Assembly (NCBI GenBank): GCA_030917225.1
Contig: JAUPVD010000205.1
Coordinates: forward strand, 1 to 5,294
Direction of reading: 5' to 3'
Length of the DNA: 5,294 nt
Source of the DNA: Pseudomonadota bacterium
GTDB taxonomy: Bacteria; Pseudomonadota; Gammaproteobacteria; Burkholderiales; Rhodocyclaceae
In this document: in pieces, positions 1 through 4,725 of the stretch
Layout of the letters: each line of letters opens with the position of its first letter
How positions within the stretch are numbered: the first letter of the stretch is position 1
The notes under the pieces: generated by a model
Told to the model about the DNA's origin: nothing
The model's input: the letters and a program-made list of their open reading frames with translations, nothing else
Databases searched by the model: none
Program-made: the position numbers and the translations under genes

Positions 1-49
1 ATCCCTTCAAGAAGTTTCTCTGCATTCTACCAGTTAGTTGCAACTACGC

Positions 50-125
50 GGGGCGTAAGCTCAGGTGGTAGAGCAGCGGACTCTTAATCCGAAGGTCGAA
101 AGTTCGAATCTTTCACGCCCCACCA
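50..125 (+). tRNA. tRNA-Lys (anticodon CTT)
   Basis: A complete 76-nt cloverleaf. The 7-bp acceptor stem pairs 50-56 with 115-121, followed by discriminator A122 and an encoded CCA (123-125). The D stem is 59-62 with 71-74. The anticodon loop is 81-87 (CTCTTAA), which places CTT at 83-85, so it reads the lysine codon AAG. The variable loop has 5 nt. The T stem is 98-102 with 110-114 and the T loop is TTCGAAT. Two positions are unusual: canonical position 8 is A57 instead of the near-invariant U, and the first anticodon-stem pair (27-43) is G76 opposite A92. All other paired positions match, so I read it as a functional tRNA. The 49 bases upstream show no convincing promoter. Confidence 0.96.
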
Positions 126-138
126 GAATTCTGCACGC

Positions 139-166
139 AAGGCCAGTCGGCGCGACTGGCCTTTTT
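139..166 (+). terminator. intrinsic terminator after tRNA-Lys
   Basis: A perfect 11-bp stem (139-149 with 153-163), a 3-nt GCG loop (150-152), and five T residues at 162-166, two of which lie in the stem. It begins 13 nt after the tRNA CCA end, so it most likely ends the tRNA transcript and isolates the following protein gene. Confidence 0.93.
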
Positions 167-211
167 GCTTTCCGCCCCCTTCAGAAAACCCGGATTCCTG
201 CCGTAACAGGT

Positions 212-238
212 TTATCGGCGGCTTCGCCTGCCCGATAA
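212..238. repeat. imperfect inverted repeat (hairpin) upstream of the 117-aa gene
   Basis: The outer arms TTATCGG (212-218) and CCGATAA (232-238) are perfectly complementary over 7 bp. Inside them, 219-222 can pair with 226-230 if T229 is bulged, and C231 is a second bulge. There is no T run on either side, so it does not look like a terminator. It ends 39 bases before the ATG at 278. It could be a leader stem-loop, a dyad operator, or a dispersed REP-like palindrome. The sequence alone does not decide between these. Confidence 0.55.
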
Positions 239-277
239 CGCTGCCGCATCGACAATTCTCAACGGGGTGCTCTGACC

Positions 278-631
278 ATGAACGACACCACACGCACCAG
301 CTACGCTTCCGCCATCGAACAGATCGGCACACTGGTTGATGTCAGCATCGCCGATTGTCCGCGTGCGTGGAAAGAGTCCGAAGGTCGGCCGGTCCTGGAG
401 ATCGACCTCGATTCTGCAGTCATCGAAATCCAGCTTTCGAAAACCGGCCGGAGCATGGCCGGAGCGACGGCCTTTCTGGTCAAGGCTGCCGGCAAGCGGG
501 TACATTCGCACGGCCGCAATTTCATGAGTGCCGTCGACACCGACGACCTGATGCAGGTGATCTCCGACCTCTGCGATGCCTTCAAGTTCGCCTGCTCCGA
601 GCGTCACGCTGGCCGGCTACAAATTCACTAG
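278..631 (+). CDS. hypothetical protein, 117 aa
   Basis: I do not recognise the family. The predicted protein is small and soluble, with no signal peptide or membrane segment. An N-terminal helix-like stretch (residues 8-20) precedes two beta-like segments (about 38-53 and 63-71). A C-terminal helix runs about 85-105 (DDLMQVISDLCDAFKFACSE), with Cys 27, 99 and 106. The start is ATG at 278, with a purine-rich GGGGTG at 264-269 as a plausible ribosome binding site 8 nt upstream; the stop is TAG. Codons strongly prefer G or C in third position, as in the neighbouring genes. That favours this frame over the overlapping minus-strand open frames, which look like shadows. It lies downstream of the tRNA terminator, so it should have its own promoter, though I cannot point to one. 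No function is inferred. Confidence 0.72.
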   Translation: MNDTTRTSYASAIEQIGTLVDVSIADCPRAWKESEGRPVLEIDLDSAVIEIQLSKTGRSMAGATAFLVKAAGKRVHSHGRNFMSAVDTDDLMQVISDLCDAFKFACSERHAGRLQIH

Positions 632-728
632 CAGCACCCCTTCAGCAAGCAAGGAAAATCCGCGCGCACGCGAGTGCCGGCGCCGGAGAACCAGCGCCTG
701 AAAAACCTATCGGGAGTTGAATGGAACT

Positions 729-749
729 GCCGCAGCAAGCCGCTGCGGC
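729..749. other. GC-rich hairpin between convergent genes
   Basis: Bases 729-736 (GCCGCAGC) pair perfectly with 742-749 (GCTGCGGC) around a 5-nt loop. It sits between the convergent stops at 631 and 765. Neither side has a T run, so it is not a classical intrinsic terminator. It may still block RNA 3' decay or assist termination. The rest of 632-764 shows nothing I can identify. Confidence 0.4.
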
Positions 750-764
750 GAATACGCTTGCCGG

Positions 765-902
765 TCAGGCAGCGCTGAGAGAAAGGCCATCGTAGCGGTG
801 CGGCTGCGCGATGATGTTGATGAGTTCGGCCAAGGTCATCGGACCTTCATCCTGAAGAATGTTGTCGATCAGCACTTCGAGGTTTTCGAGTTTGTCAGGC
901 AT
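765..902 (-). CDS. small hypothetical protein, 45 aa
   Basis: I do not recognise a family. From the ATG at 900-902 the product is 45 aa, acidic and amphipathic. Two helix-like stretches (about residues 4-17 and 23-32, the latter MTLAELINII) are followed by a short polar tail. The second stretch looks like a helix-turn-helix or winged-helix fragment, but that is only an impression. Codon third positions are GC-rich over this part, supporting coding. The start is uncertain. The ATG has an A-rich leader, and the only GGAG (923-926) is 20 nt away, which is too far. The same frame stays open to a GTG at 969-971, preceded by GGAAAG at 978-983 with a 6-nt spacer. That start would give 68 aa with a basic, AT-rich N-terminus. 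The gene is divergent from dmeF and convergent with the 117-aa gene. Confidence 0.45.
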   Translation of the reverse strand: MPDKLENLEVLIDNILQDEGPMTLAELINIIAQPHRYDGLSLSAA

Positions 903-903
903 T

Positions 904-933
904 TTGTTTTGGTTTTTCTTGTCTCCGTATAAA
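904..933 (+). promoter_or_regulatory. possible sigma-70 promoter for dmeF
   Basis: TTGTTT at 904-909 and TATAAA at 928-933 are separated by 18 nt and point toward the exporter gene. They lie in a local AT-rich stretch that stands out from the GC-rich surroundings. A transcript from here would carry a leader of roughly 85 nt. The region is also the leader of the divergent small gene, so the AT-richness could serve that gene instead. I see no G-tract operator of the CsoR/RcnR type and no regulator gene beside it. Confidence 0.35.
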
Positions 934-1024
934 ACTTTTACGGCAGCAAGCGGCGAAAACTTGAGGCGCACTCACTGCTTTCCATTCACTGCCGGCGCGC
1001 CACCGATGCTGCCGCTCACGTAGA

Positions 1025-2020
1025 ATGGCCGGCATGCATGGAACGGAAGCCTGGCGGCACAGCCACACCTTTGACAGCGGCAACCCGGCGGCGGAGCGCA
1101 GCGCCCGCCTTGTAATGTGGATCACGCTGGCCACCATGGTCGTCGAGATCGTGGCCGGTGTCGTTTTCAATTCGATGGCCCTGCTGGCGGATGGCTGGCA
1201 CATGGCCACCCACGCTTTCGCCATCGGCCTTTCAGCGCTGGCCTATGCCATGGCTCGACGCTTTGCGACGGACACACGCTTCGCCTTCGGTACCTGGAAG
1301 ATTGAAGTGCTGGCAGGGTTCACCAGCGCACTGGCGTTGCTTGCCGTGGCCGGCGCCATGACCTGGGAATCCGTGGCGCACCTGCTGCGCCCCGAACCCA
1401 TCCGTTTTACCGAGGCCATGGTCGTTGCCGGGATCGGGCTGGCAGTGAATCTGTTTTGCGCCTTCATTCTCGGCGGCGCCCATCACCACCACGATCACGC
1501 ACATGGCCACGACCATGCCTCGCACGACCATGCCTCGCACGATCATCACTCGCATGACCATGGTCACGACCTGAACCTGAAATCGGCTTACGTGCATGTG
1601 CTCACCGATGCCGCCACCTCGGTTTTCGCAATCATTGCGCTGGCCGGCGGCGCAGTGTTCGGCTGGGCGTGGCTGGACCCGGCGATGGGCATCGTCGGGG
1701 CAGTGATGATTACCGTCTGGGCGGTGGGATTGCTAAGAGATACGGGGCGGGTACTGCTCGACTGCGAGATGGATCACCCGGTCGTTGCCGAGGTACGCGA
1801 GGCGATCGAGAATCACCCGACCTGGTCGGCCAATACGCGCATCGCCGACCTGCACCTGTGGCGGGTCGGCAAATCGCGCTTTGCAGTCATTCTGGGATTG
1901 GTCACCCACGACACCGACCTGAATCCGGCCGATGTTCGCAAGCTACTGGAGGAACACGAGGAGCTGGCCCACGTGTCCGTCGAGATCAACTACTGTCCGT
2001 GTGATGGCAGCGAAAGCTGA
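1025..2020 (+). CDS. dmeF: cation diffusion facilitator, DmeF-type Co/Ni(/Zn) efflux protein
   Basis: An inner-membrane divalent metal/proton antiporter of the CDF family, 331 aa. Six hydrophobic segments lie at about 31-50, 51-77, 92-114, 130-152, 187-213 and 217-237. The transport-site residues are visible: H59 and H63 in TM2 (motif ADGWHMATH) and H191-x3-D195 in TM5 (HVLTD). The N-terminal WRHSHTF and the ADGWHM motif are typical of the DmeF branch, known for cobalt and nickel efflux. Between TM4 and TM5 lies a loop with 16 His in residues 153-181, a likely metal-sensing or chelating loop. The cytosolic C-terminal domain (about 240-331) contains ADLHLWRVG and ends with a CPC pair (C324, C326). 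The start is uncertain: ATG 1025 has no clear ribosome binding site, and ATG 1034 (residue 4, MHGTEAW) also resembles family N-termini. No dmeR-like regulator is adjacent. Metal specificity is inferred from similarity. Confidence 0.9.
   Translation: MAGMHGTEAWRHSHTFDSGNPAAERSARLVMWITLATMVVEIVAGVVFNSMALLADGWHMATHAFAIGLSALAYAMARRFATDTRFAFGTWKIEVLAGFTSALALLAVAGAMTWESVAHLLRPEPIRFTEAMVVAGIGLAVNLFCAFILGGAHHHHDHAHGHDHASHDHASHDHHSHDHGHDLNLKSAYVHVLTDAATSVFAIIALAGGAVFGWAWLDPAMGIVGAVMITVWAVGLLRDTGRVLLDCEMDHPVVAEVREAIENHPTWSANTRIADLHLWRVGKSRFAVILGLVTHDTDLNPADVRKLLEEHEELAHVSVEINYCPCDGSES
1511..1567 (+). repeat. 15-bp in-frame tandem repeat coding for the His-rich loop
   Basis: Units start at 1511, 1526, 1541 and 1556. 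The first two (GACCATGCCTCGCAC) are identical. The third differs at four positions and the fourth is partial. Each full unit encodes Asp-His-Ala/His-Ser-His, so gain or loss of a unit keeps the reading frame and changes only the number of histidines in the exporter loop. Confidence 0.85.
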
Positions 2021-2058
2021 CATCGGCTTCACGGCGAGCATGGATCAACGATCAGCGG

Positions 2059-2313
2059 TCAGCGATGATTCCGCGGCGCCATCGGTGCGCGGCCTTCGAT
2101 ATGGCGGAAGGTGATGCGCCCCTTGGAAAGATCGTAGGGGGAAAGCTCCAGCGTCACCTTGTCACCGGCGAGGATGCGGATGTGGTGCTTGCGCATCTTG
2201 CCAGCGGTATAGGCCACCAGCTGGTGACCATTCTCAAGCAGCACGCGGAAACGGGAATCCGGCAGGATTTCCTCCACGACGCCGTTCATTTCTATCAGTT
2301 CTTCTTTGGCCAA
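2059..2313 (-). CDS. infA: translation initiation factor IF-1
   Basis: IF-1 binds the ribosomal A site on the 30S subunit and helps IF-2 and IF-3 during initiation. The product is 84 aa and is an OB-fold (S1-like) protein over nearly its whole length. Diagnostic blocks are [38 protein letters not shown] and [14 protein letters not shown]. It exceeds the 72 residues of E. coli IF-1 because of a C-terminal tail (about residues 72-84, Arg/Pro/His-rich), as in a betaproteobacterial IF-1 variant. The start is TTG at 2313, which gives the canonical MAKE N-terminus and an 8-nt spacing to GGGAG. Another TTG two codons upstream (2319) lies only 2 nt from that site and is less likely. It converges on dmeF with 38 bases between the stops. 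It may be one of two infA copies; this window cannot show that. Confidence 0.95.
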   Translation of the reverse strand: MAKEELIEMNGVVEEILPDSRFRVLLENGHQLVAYTAGKMRKHHIRILAGDKVTLELSPYDLSKGRITFRHIEGRAPMAPRNHR

Positions 2314-2321
2314 GACCAAAT

Positions 2322-2326
2322 CTCCC
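2322..2326 (-). promoter_or_regulatory. ribosome binding site of infA (decides start)
   Basis: The minus strand reads GGGAG here. It is 8 nt from the TTG at 2313 but only 2 nt from the alternative TTG at 2319. This favours the shorter protein with the family-typical N-terminus. Confidence 0.75.
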
Positions 2327-2347
2327 GGAAAAAGCGGAAAACAATTA

Positions 2348-2365
2348 CCCCGAACTCACGCGGGG
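2348..2365 (-). other. hairpin in the infA leader
   Basis: CCCCG (2348-2352) and CGGGG (2361-2365) form a 5-bp GC stem with an 8-nt loop. On the minus strand it is followed by TAATTGTTTT, which is T-rich but broken. It lies about 35 bases upstream of the infA start. It could be a weak terminator for transcription coming from the nuclease gene, or a leader structure of infA. The rest of 2366-2520 shows no certain promoter; a TTGACC at 2375-2380 (minus) has no convincing partner -10. Confidence 0.35.
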
Positions 2366-2520
2366 ATGCAGGATGGTCAAGACAGCGGGTGATGAAAGGA
2401 GAGATACCGCAGGACTGCAGGCACTGAACCGGACCACAACGACACTACTTGAAGATCGCAGGGCGGTACTATGCGCCAAAATGCCCATCAATGCAAACCC
2501 GGGCCCCTCTGCGACAGCCC

Positions 2521-3039
2521 TCAGCGCCCCCGCCAGTCCCATGGCGGCGTCGGGTTTTTCCCGCTCCACAGGCCGACCCGACGGATCTTCGCCTCGAATT
2601 CCGCATGCTCGTACTGCCCCTTCGCCTGTGGCGACTGCCCAAGCGGGCGCCGATCATGCCAGGCCAGGCCGCGGGCTACCTGGGCCAGACCGAGATCCAG
2701 CGTCTTCGGGCAACCGGCGTCGCGACAGGGCGCGTCCAGCGCCTTCACCCAGACTACTGCCACCTGCTGGCCTTTTGCTTCGGCAACGGTTTCCACGCGC
2801 ACTCCCTGGCCGGCAGCCAGCGCATTGAGACCGGAACGGGAGGCTTCGCCATGCTCCTGCAAGCGATCGGGTGCATCGATCCAGGCCAGACGAACCCGCA
2901 ACTGACCGCGATTCGGCACGTCGACCATCAGGGTGTCACCATCGACGATGCCGGTCACATGACCCTCAAGGGTTTCGGCCGCCGCCACTGACGCACAAGC
3001 GAGCAGGAAAACGTTCAGAACCAGTTTCAGTCGACACAT
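2521..3039 (-). CDS. exported thermonuclease-like (SNase-fold) protein
   Basis: A 172-aa protein of the staphylococcal nuclease (OB-fold) family, whose active members cut DNA and RNA with calcium. Residues 1-21 are a signal sequence: R3 and K5, then a hydrophobic core. Cleavage is plausible after A21 (ASVAAA), or LLAC (12-15) could act as a lipobox. The nuclease domain spans about 23-160. Conserved residues are D33 and D35 (VDGDT, equal to D19 and D21 of SNase), R50 (R35) and D55 (D40). Catalytic Glu43 is replaced by D58 (IDAPD) and Arg87 by Q91 (KGQQVA), so activity may be reduced or altered. An insertion carries C105 and C110, a possible disulfide. I chose ATG 3039: it gives the signal peptide and has GAAGAG 6 nt upstream. 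The frame stays open to 3144, but that part would cover the maeB terminator. It lies 105 bases after maeB on the same strand. Confidence 0.87.
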   Translation of the reverse strand: MCRLKLVLNVFLLACASVAAAETLEGHVTGIVDGDTLMVDVPNRGQLRVRLAWIDAPDRLQEHGEASRSGLNALAAGQGVRVETVAEAKGQQVAVVWVKALDAPCRDAGCPKTLDLGLAQVARGLAWHDRRPLGQSPQAKGQYEHAEFEAKIRRVGLWSGKNPTPPWDWRGR

Positions 3040-3081
3040 GGCACGCTCTTCGGGCAGCAAAGCGCACAGAGTAGCAGTTGC

Positions 3082-3111
3082 CGAAACAAGAACGCCACCC
3101 GCAGGTGGCGT
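3082..3111 (-). terminator. likely intrinsic terminator of maeB
   Basis: ACGCCACC (3092-3099) and GGTGGCGT (3104-3111) form a perfect 8-bp stem with a 4-nt loop. On the minus strand the stem is followed by TTCTTGTTT, an interrupted T-rich tail. It lies 34 bases after the maeB stop and before the nuclease start, so it should separate the two genes. Confidence 0.65.
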
Positions 3112-3118
3112 CCAGGAG

Positions 3119-3135
3119 GGGGCTTTTGGCGCCCC
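3119..3135 (-). other. second hairpin just after the maeB stop
   Basis: GGGGC (3119-3123) can pair with GCCCC (3131-3135) around a 7-nt loop. It sits 9 bases past the maeB stop and in tandem with the 3092-3111 hairpin. On its own it has no T tract on the minus strand. It may protect the maeB mRNA 3' end or act with the next hairpin. Confidence 0.35.
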
Positions 3136-3144
3136 GTGCGGCAC

Positions 3145-4620
3145 TTACTTGCCGCCAGCCTCGATCGCCGTCAACGCTGTCATGTTGATCAGGCGACGCA
3201 CGGTGGCCGTCGAGGTCAGCACATGCACCGGCTTGGCCAGGCCAAGCAGGATCGGGCCGATGGTGATGCCTTCGCCGCCGGTCATCTTGAGCAGGTTGTA
3301 GGCGATGTTGGCCGAATCCAGGTTGGGCATGACCAGCACGTTGGCTTCGCCCATCAGCGGCGAATCCGGATCGCACTGAATGCGCAGTTCGTCGGAAAGC
3401 GCCGTATCGCCGTGCATCTCACCGTCGGCTTCGAGATCCGGCGCACGCGCACGAATGATCGCGGTAGCCGCCGCCATCTTCTTCGCCGAAGCCGACTGCG
3501 ACGAGCCGAAGTTGGAATGCGAAAGCAGCGCCACCTTCGGCTGGATGCCGAAGCTGCGCACGGTATCGGCGGCCATCAGCGCGATCTCGGCGATCTCGTT
3601 GGCATCCGGGTTCTCGTTCACATGCGTGTCGCACAGGAACAGGGCGCGGCCTGGCAGCAGCAGATGGTTCATCGCCGCCATGGTGTTGACGCCGGGCGCC
3701 TTGCCGATGATTTCCTCGACTTGGCGCAAGTGGTGGCCGAAGCGGCCGGAAACGCCGCAGATCATGCCTTCGGCGTAACCCAGCTGGAGCAGCACGGCGC
3801 CGATGATGGTGTTGTCCTGACGCAGGCGCATCTTGGCGATCTCGACGGTGACGCCATGGCGCTTCATGGTGTTGTGGTACGCCGTCCAGCATTCCTTGTA
3901 GCGGTCGTCCTGGTTCGGATTGACCACCTCGAGATGTTCACCAACGCGCAGCTTGGAACCGATCTTTTCCAGGCGCATGGCGATCACATCCGGGCGACCG
4001 ATCAGGATCGGCTTGGCCAGGCGTTCTTCCAGAATGATCTGGGCGGCGCGCAACACGCGCTCGTCTTCGCCCTCGGTGTAGATGATGCGCCTCGGCTTGC
4101 CCTGTTTGGCCGCCGTGAACACGGCACGCATGCCGACGCCGGTGTGGTAAATGAATTCCTTGAGTTTTTCCTTGTACGCCGCCATGTCGGTGATCGGACG
4201 CGTGGCGACGCCCGACTCGGCCGCCGCCTTGGCCACCGCCGGAGCAATGGTGGTAATCAGGCGCGGGTCGAAAGGCTTGGGGATCAGGTATTCCGGGCCG
4301 AAGGACAGTTCCTGGCCGGGGTAGGCCATGGCCACTTCATCGGTCACTTCTTCCTGCGCCATGGCGGCGATGGCGTGCACGCAGGCCAGCTTCATCTCCT
4401 CGGTGATGCGCGTGGCGCCGCAGTCGAGTGCGCCGCGGAAGATGAACGGGAAGCAGAGGACGTTGTTGACCTGGTTCACGTAGTCGGAACGACCGGTGGC
4501 GATGATCGCATCCGGCCGTGCTTCCTTGGCCAGCTCCGGCATGATTTCCGGCGTCGGGTTGGAGAGCGCAAAGATGATCGGCTTGTCGGCCATGGTCTTG
4601 ACCATTTCGGCCTTGAGCAC
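3145..4620 (-). CDS. maeB: maeB C-terminal part after the stop: rest of the NAD(P) domain plus phosphotransacetylase-like domain
   Basis: An open frame of 491 codons from the first GTG after the internal stop (34 further in-frame codons lie between that GTG and the stop). Residues 18-25 (FALSNPTPE block) and 42-65 (ATGRSDYVNQVNNVLCFPF block) are malic enzyme active-site segments containing the conserved Asn residues N21 and N52/N53. A linker at about 125-160 leads to the phosphotransacetylase-like domain, about 163-491, beginning near GVGMRAVFTAAKQG, with YTEGEDERVLRAA and later blocks typical of the Pta family. No Shine-Dalgarno sequence precedes the GTG at 4620, so separate translation is doubtful. 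If it were made, it would lack the catalytic Lys, the metal ligands and the dinucleotide loop, and could not act as a malic enzyme. Confidence 0.85.
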   Translation of the reverse strand: MLKAEMVKTMADKPIIFALSNPTPEIMPELAKEARPDAIIATGRSDYVNQVNNVLCFPFIFRGALDCGATRITEEMKLACVHAIAAMAQEEVTDEVAMAYPGQELSFGPEYLIPKPFDPRLITTIAPAVAKAAAESGVATRPITDMAAYKEKLKEFIYHTGVGMRAVFTAAKQGKPRRIIYTEGEDERVLRAAQIILEERLAKPILIGRPDVIAMRLEKIGSKLRVGEHLEVVNPNQDDRYKECWTAYHNTMKRHGVTVEIAKMRLRQDNTIIGAVLLQLGYAEGMICGVSGRFGHHLRQVEEIIGKAPGVNTMAAMNHLLLPGRALFLCDTHVNENPDANEIAEIALMAADTVRSFGIQPKVALLSHSNFGSSQSASAKKMAAATAIIRARAPDLEADGEMHGDTALSDELRIQCDPDSPLMGEANVLVMPNLDSANIAYNLLKMTGGEGITIGPILLGLAKPVHVLTSTATVRRLINMTALTAIEAGGK

Positions 4621-4722
4621 GCCGGCGGTAGAAAGGCCGAGGAAGATGTCGGCACCAACGAAGGCGTCGGCCAGCGTGCGATGCGCAGTGTCCAGCGCGT
4701 AACGCGCCTGGGTGTCATCGAG

Positions 4723-4725
4723 TTA
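4723..4725 (-). other. in-frame TAA stop inside maeB
   Basis: The plus strand reads TTA, so the minus strand reads TAA. The codons before it (GGC CGC GAC GCC) and after it (CTC GAT GAC ACC CAG) belong to the same frame and both fit the MaeB family. TAA is not a codon known for selenocysteine or pyrrolysine insertion, so programmed recoding is unlikely. Confidence 0.9.

Noticed and set aside
50..125. tRNA as an integration site of a genomic island
   Set aside because: No integrase gene and no repeat of the tRNA 3' end was noticed in the window.
212..607. Minus-strand open frame of 131 codons overlapping the 117-aa gene
   Set aside because: It covers the plus-strand gene, has no ribosome binding site at its start and a composition typical of an antisense shadow. 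The plus frame has the better start and codon bias.
903..1024. Metal-responsive CsoR/RcnR-type operator upstream of dmeF
   Set aside because: No G-tract inverted repeat is present and no regulator gene is adjacent.
895..1224. Minus-strand open frames opposite the start of dmeF
   Set aside because: They overlap the strongly supported CDF gene and show no family features.
2373..2991. Long plus-strand open frames (2373-2828, 2449-2991, 2471-2905)
   Set aside because: They lie opposite the thermonuclease gene, are Arg/Pro/Ser/Ala-rich and have no recognisable domain. They are shadows in GC-rich DNA.
3040..3144. N-terminal extension of the thermonuclease to 3144
   Set aside because: It would run through the maeB terminator hairpin and put 35 residues before a clear signal peptide. 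ATG 3039 has its own ribosome binding site.
4620..4725. Frameshift in maeB
   Set aside because: The frame before and after the TAA is identical and the codons between 4620 and 4725 are family-like, so this is a nonsense codon and not an indel.
4723..4725. Selenocysteine or pyrrolysine recoding
   Set aside because: The codon is TAA, not TGA or TAG, and malic enzymes have no known recoded residue here.
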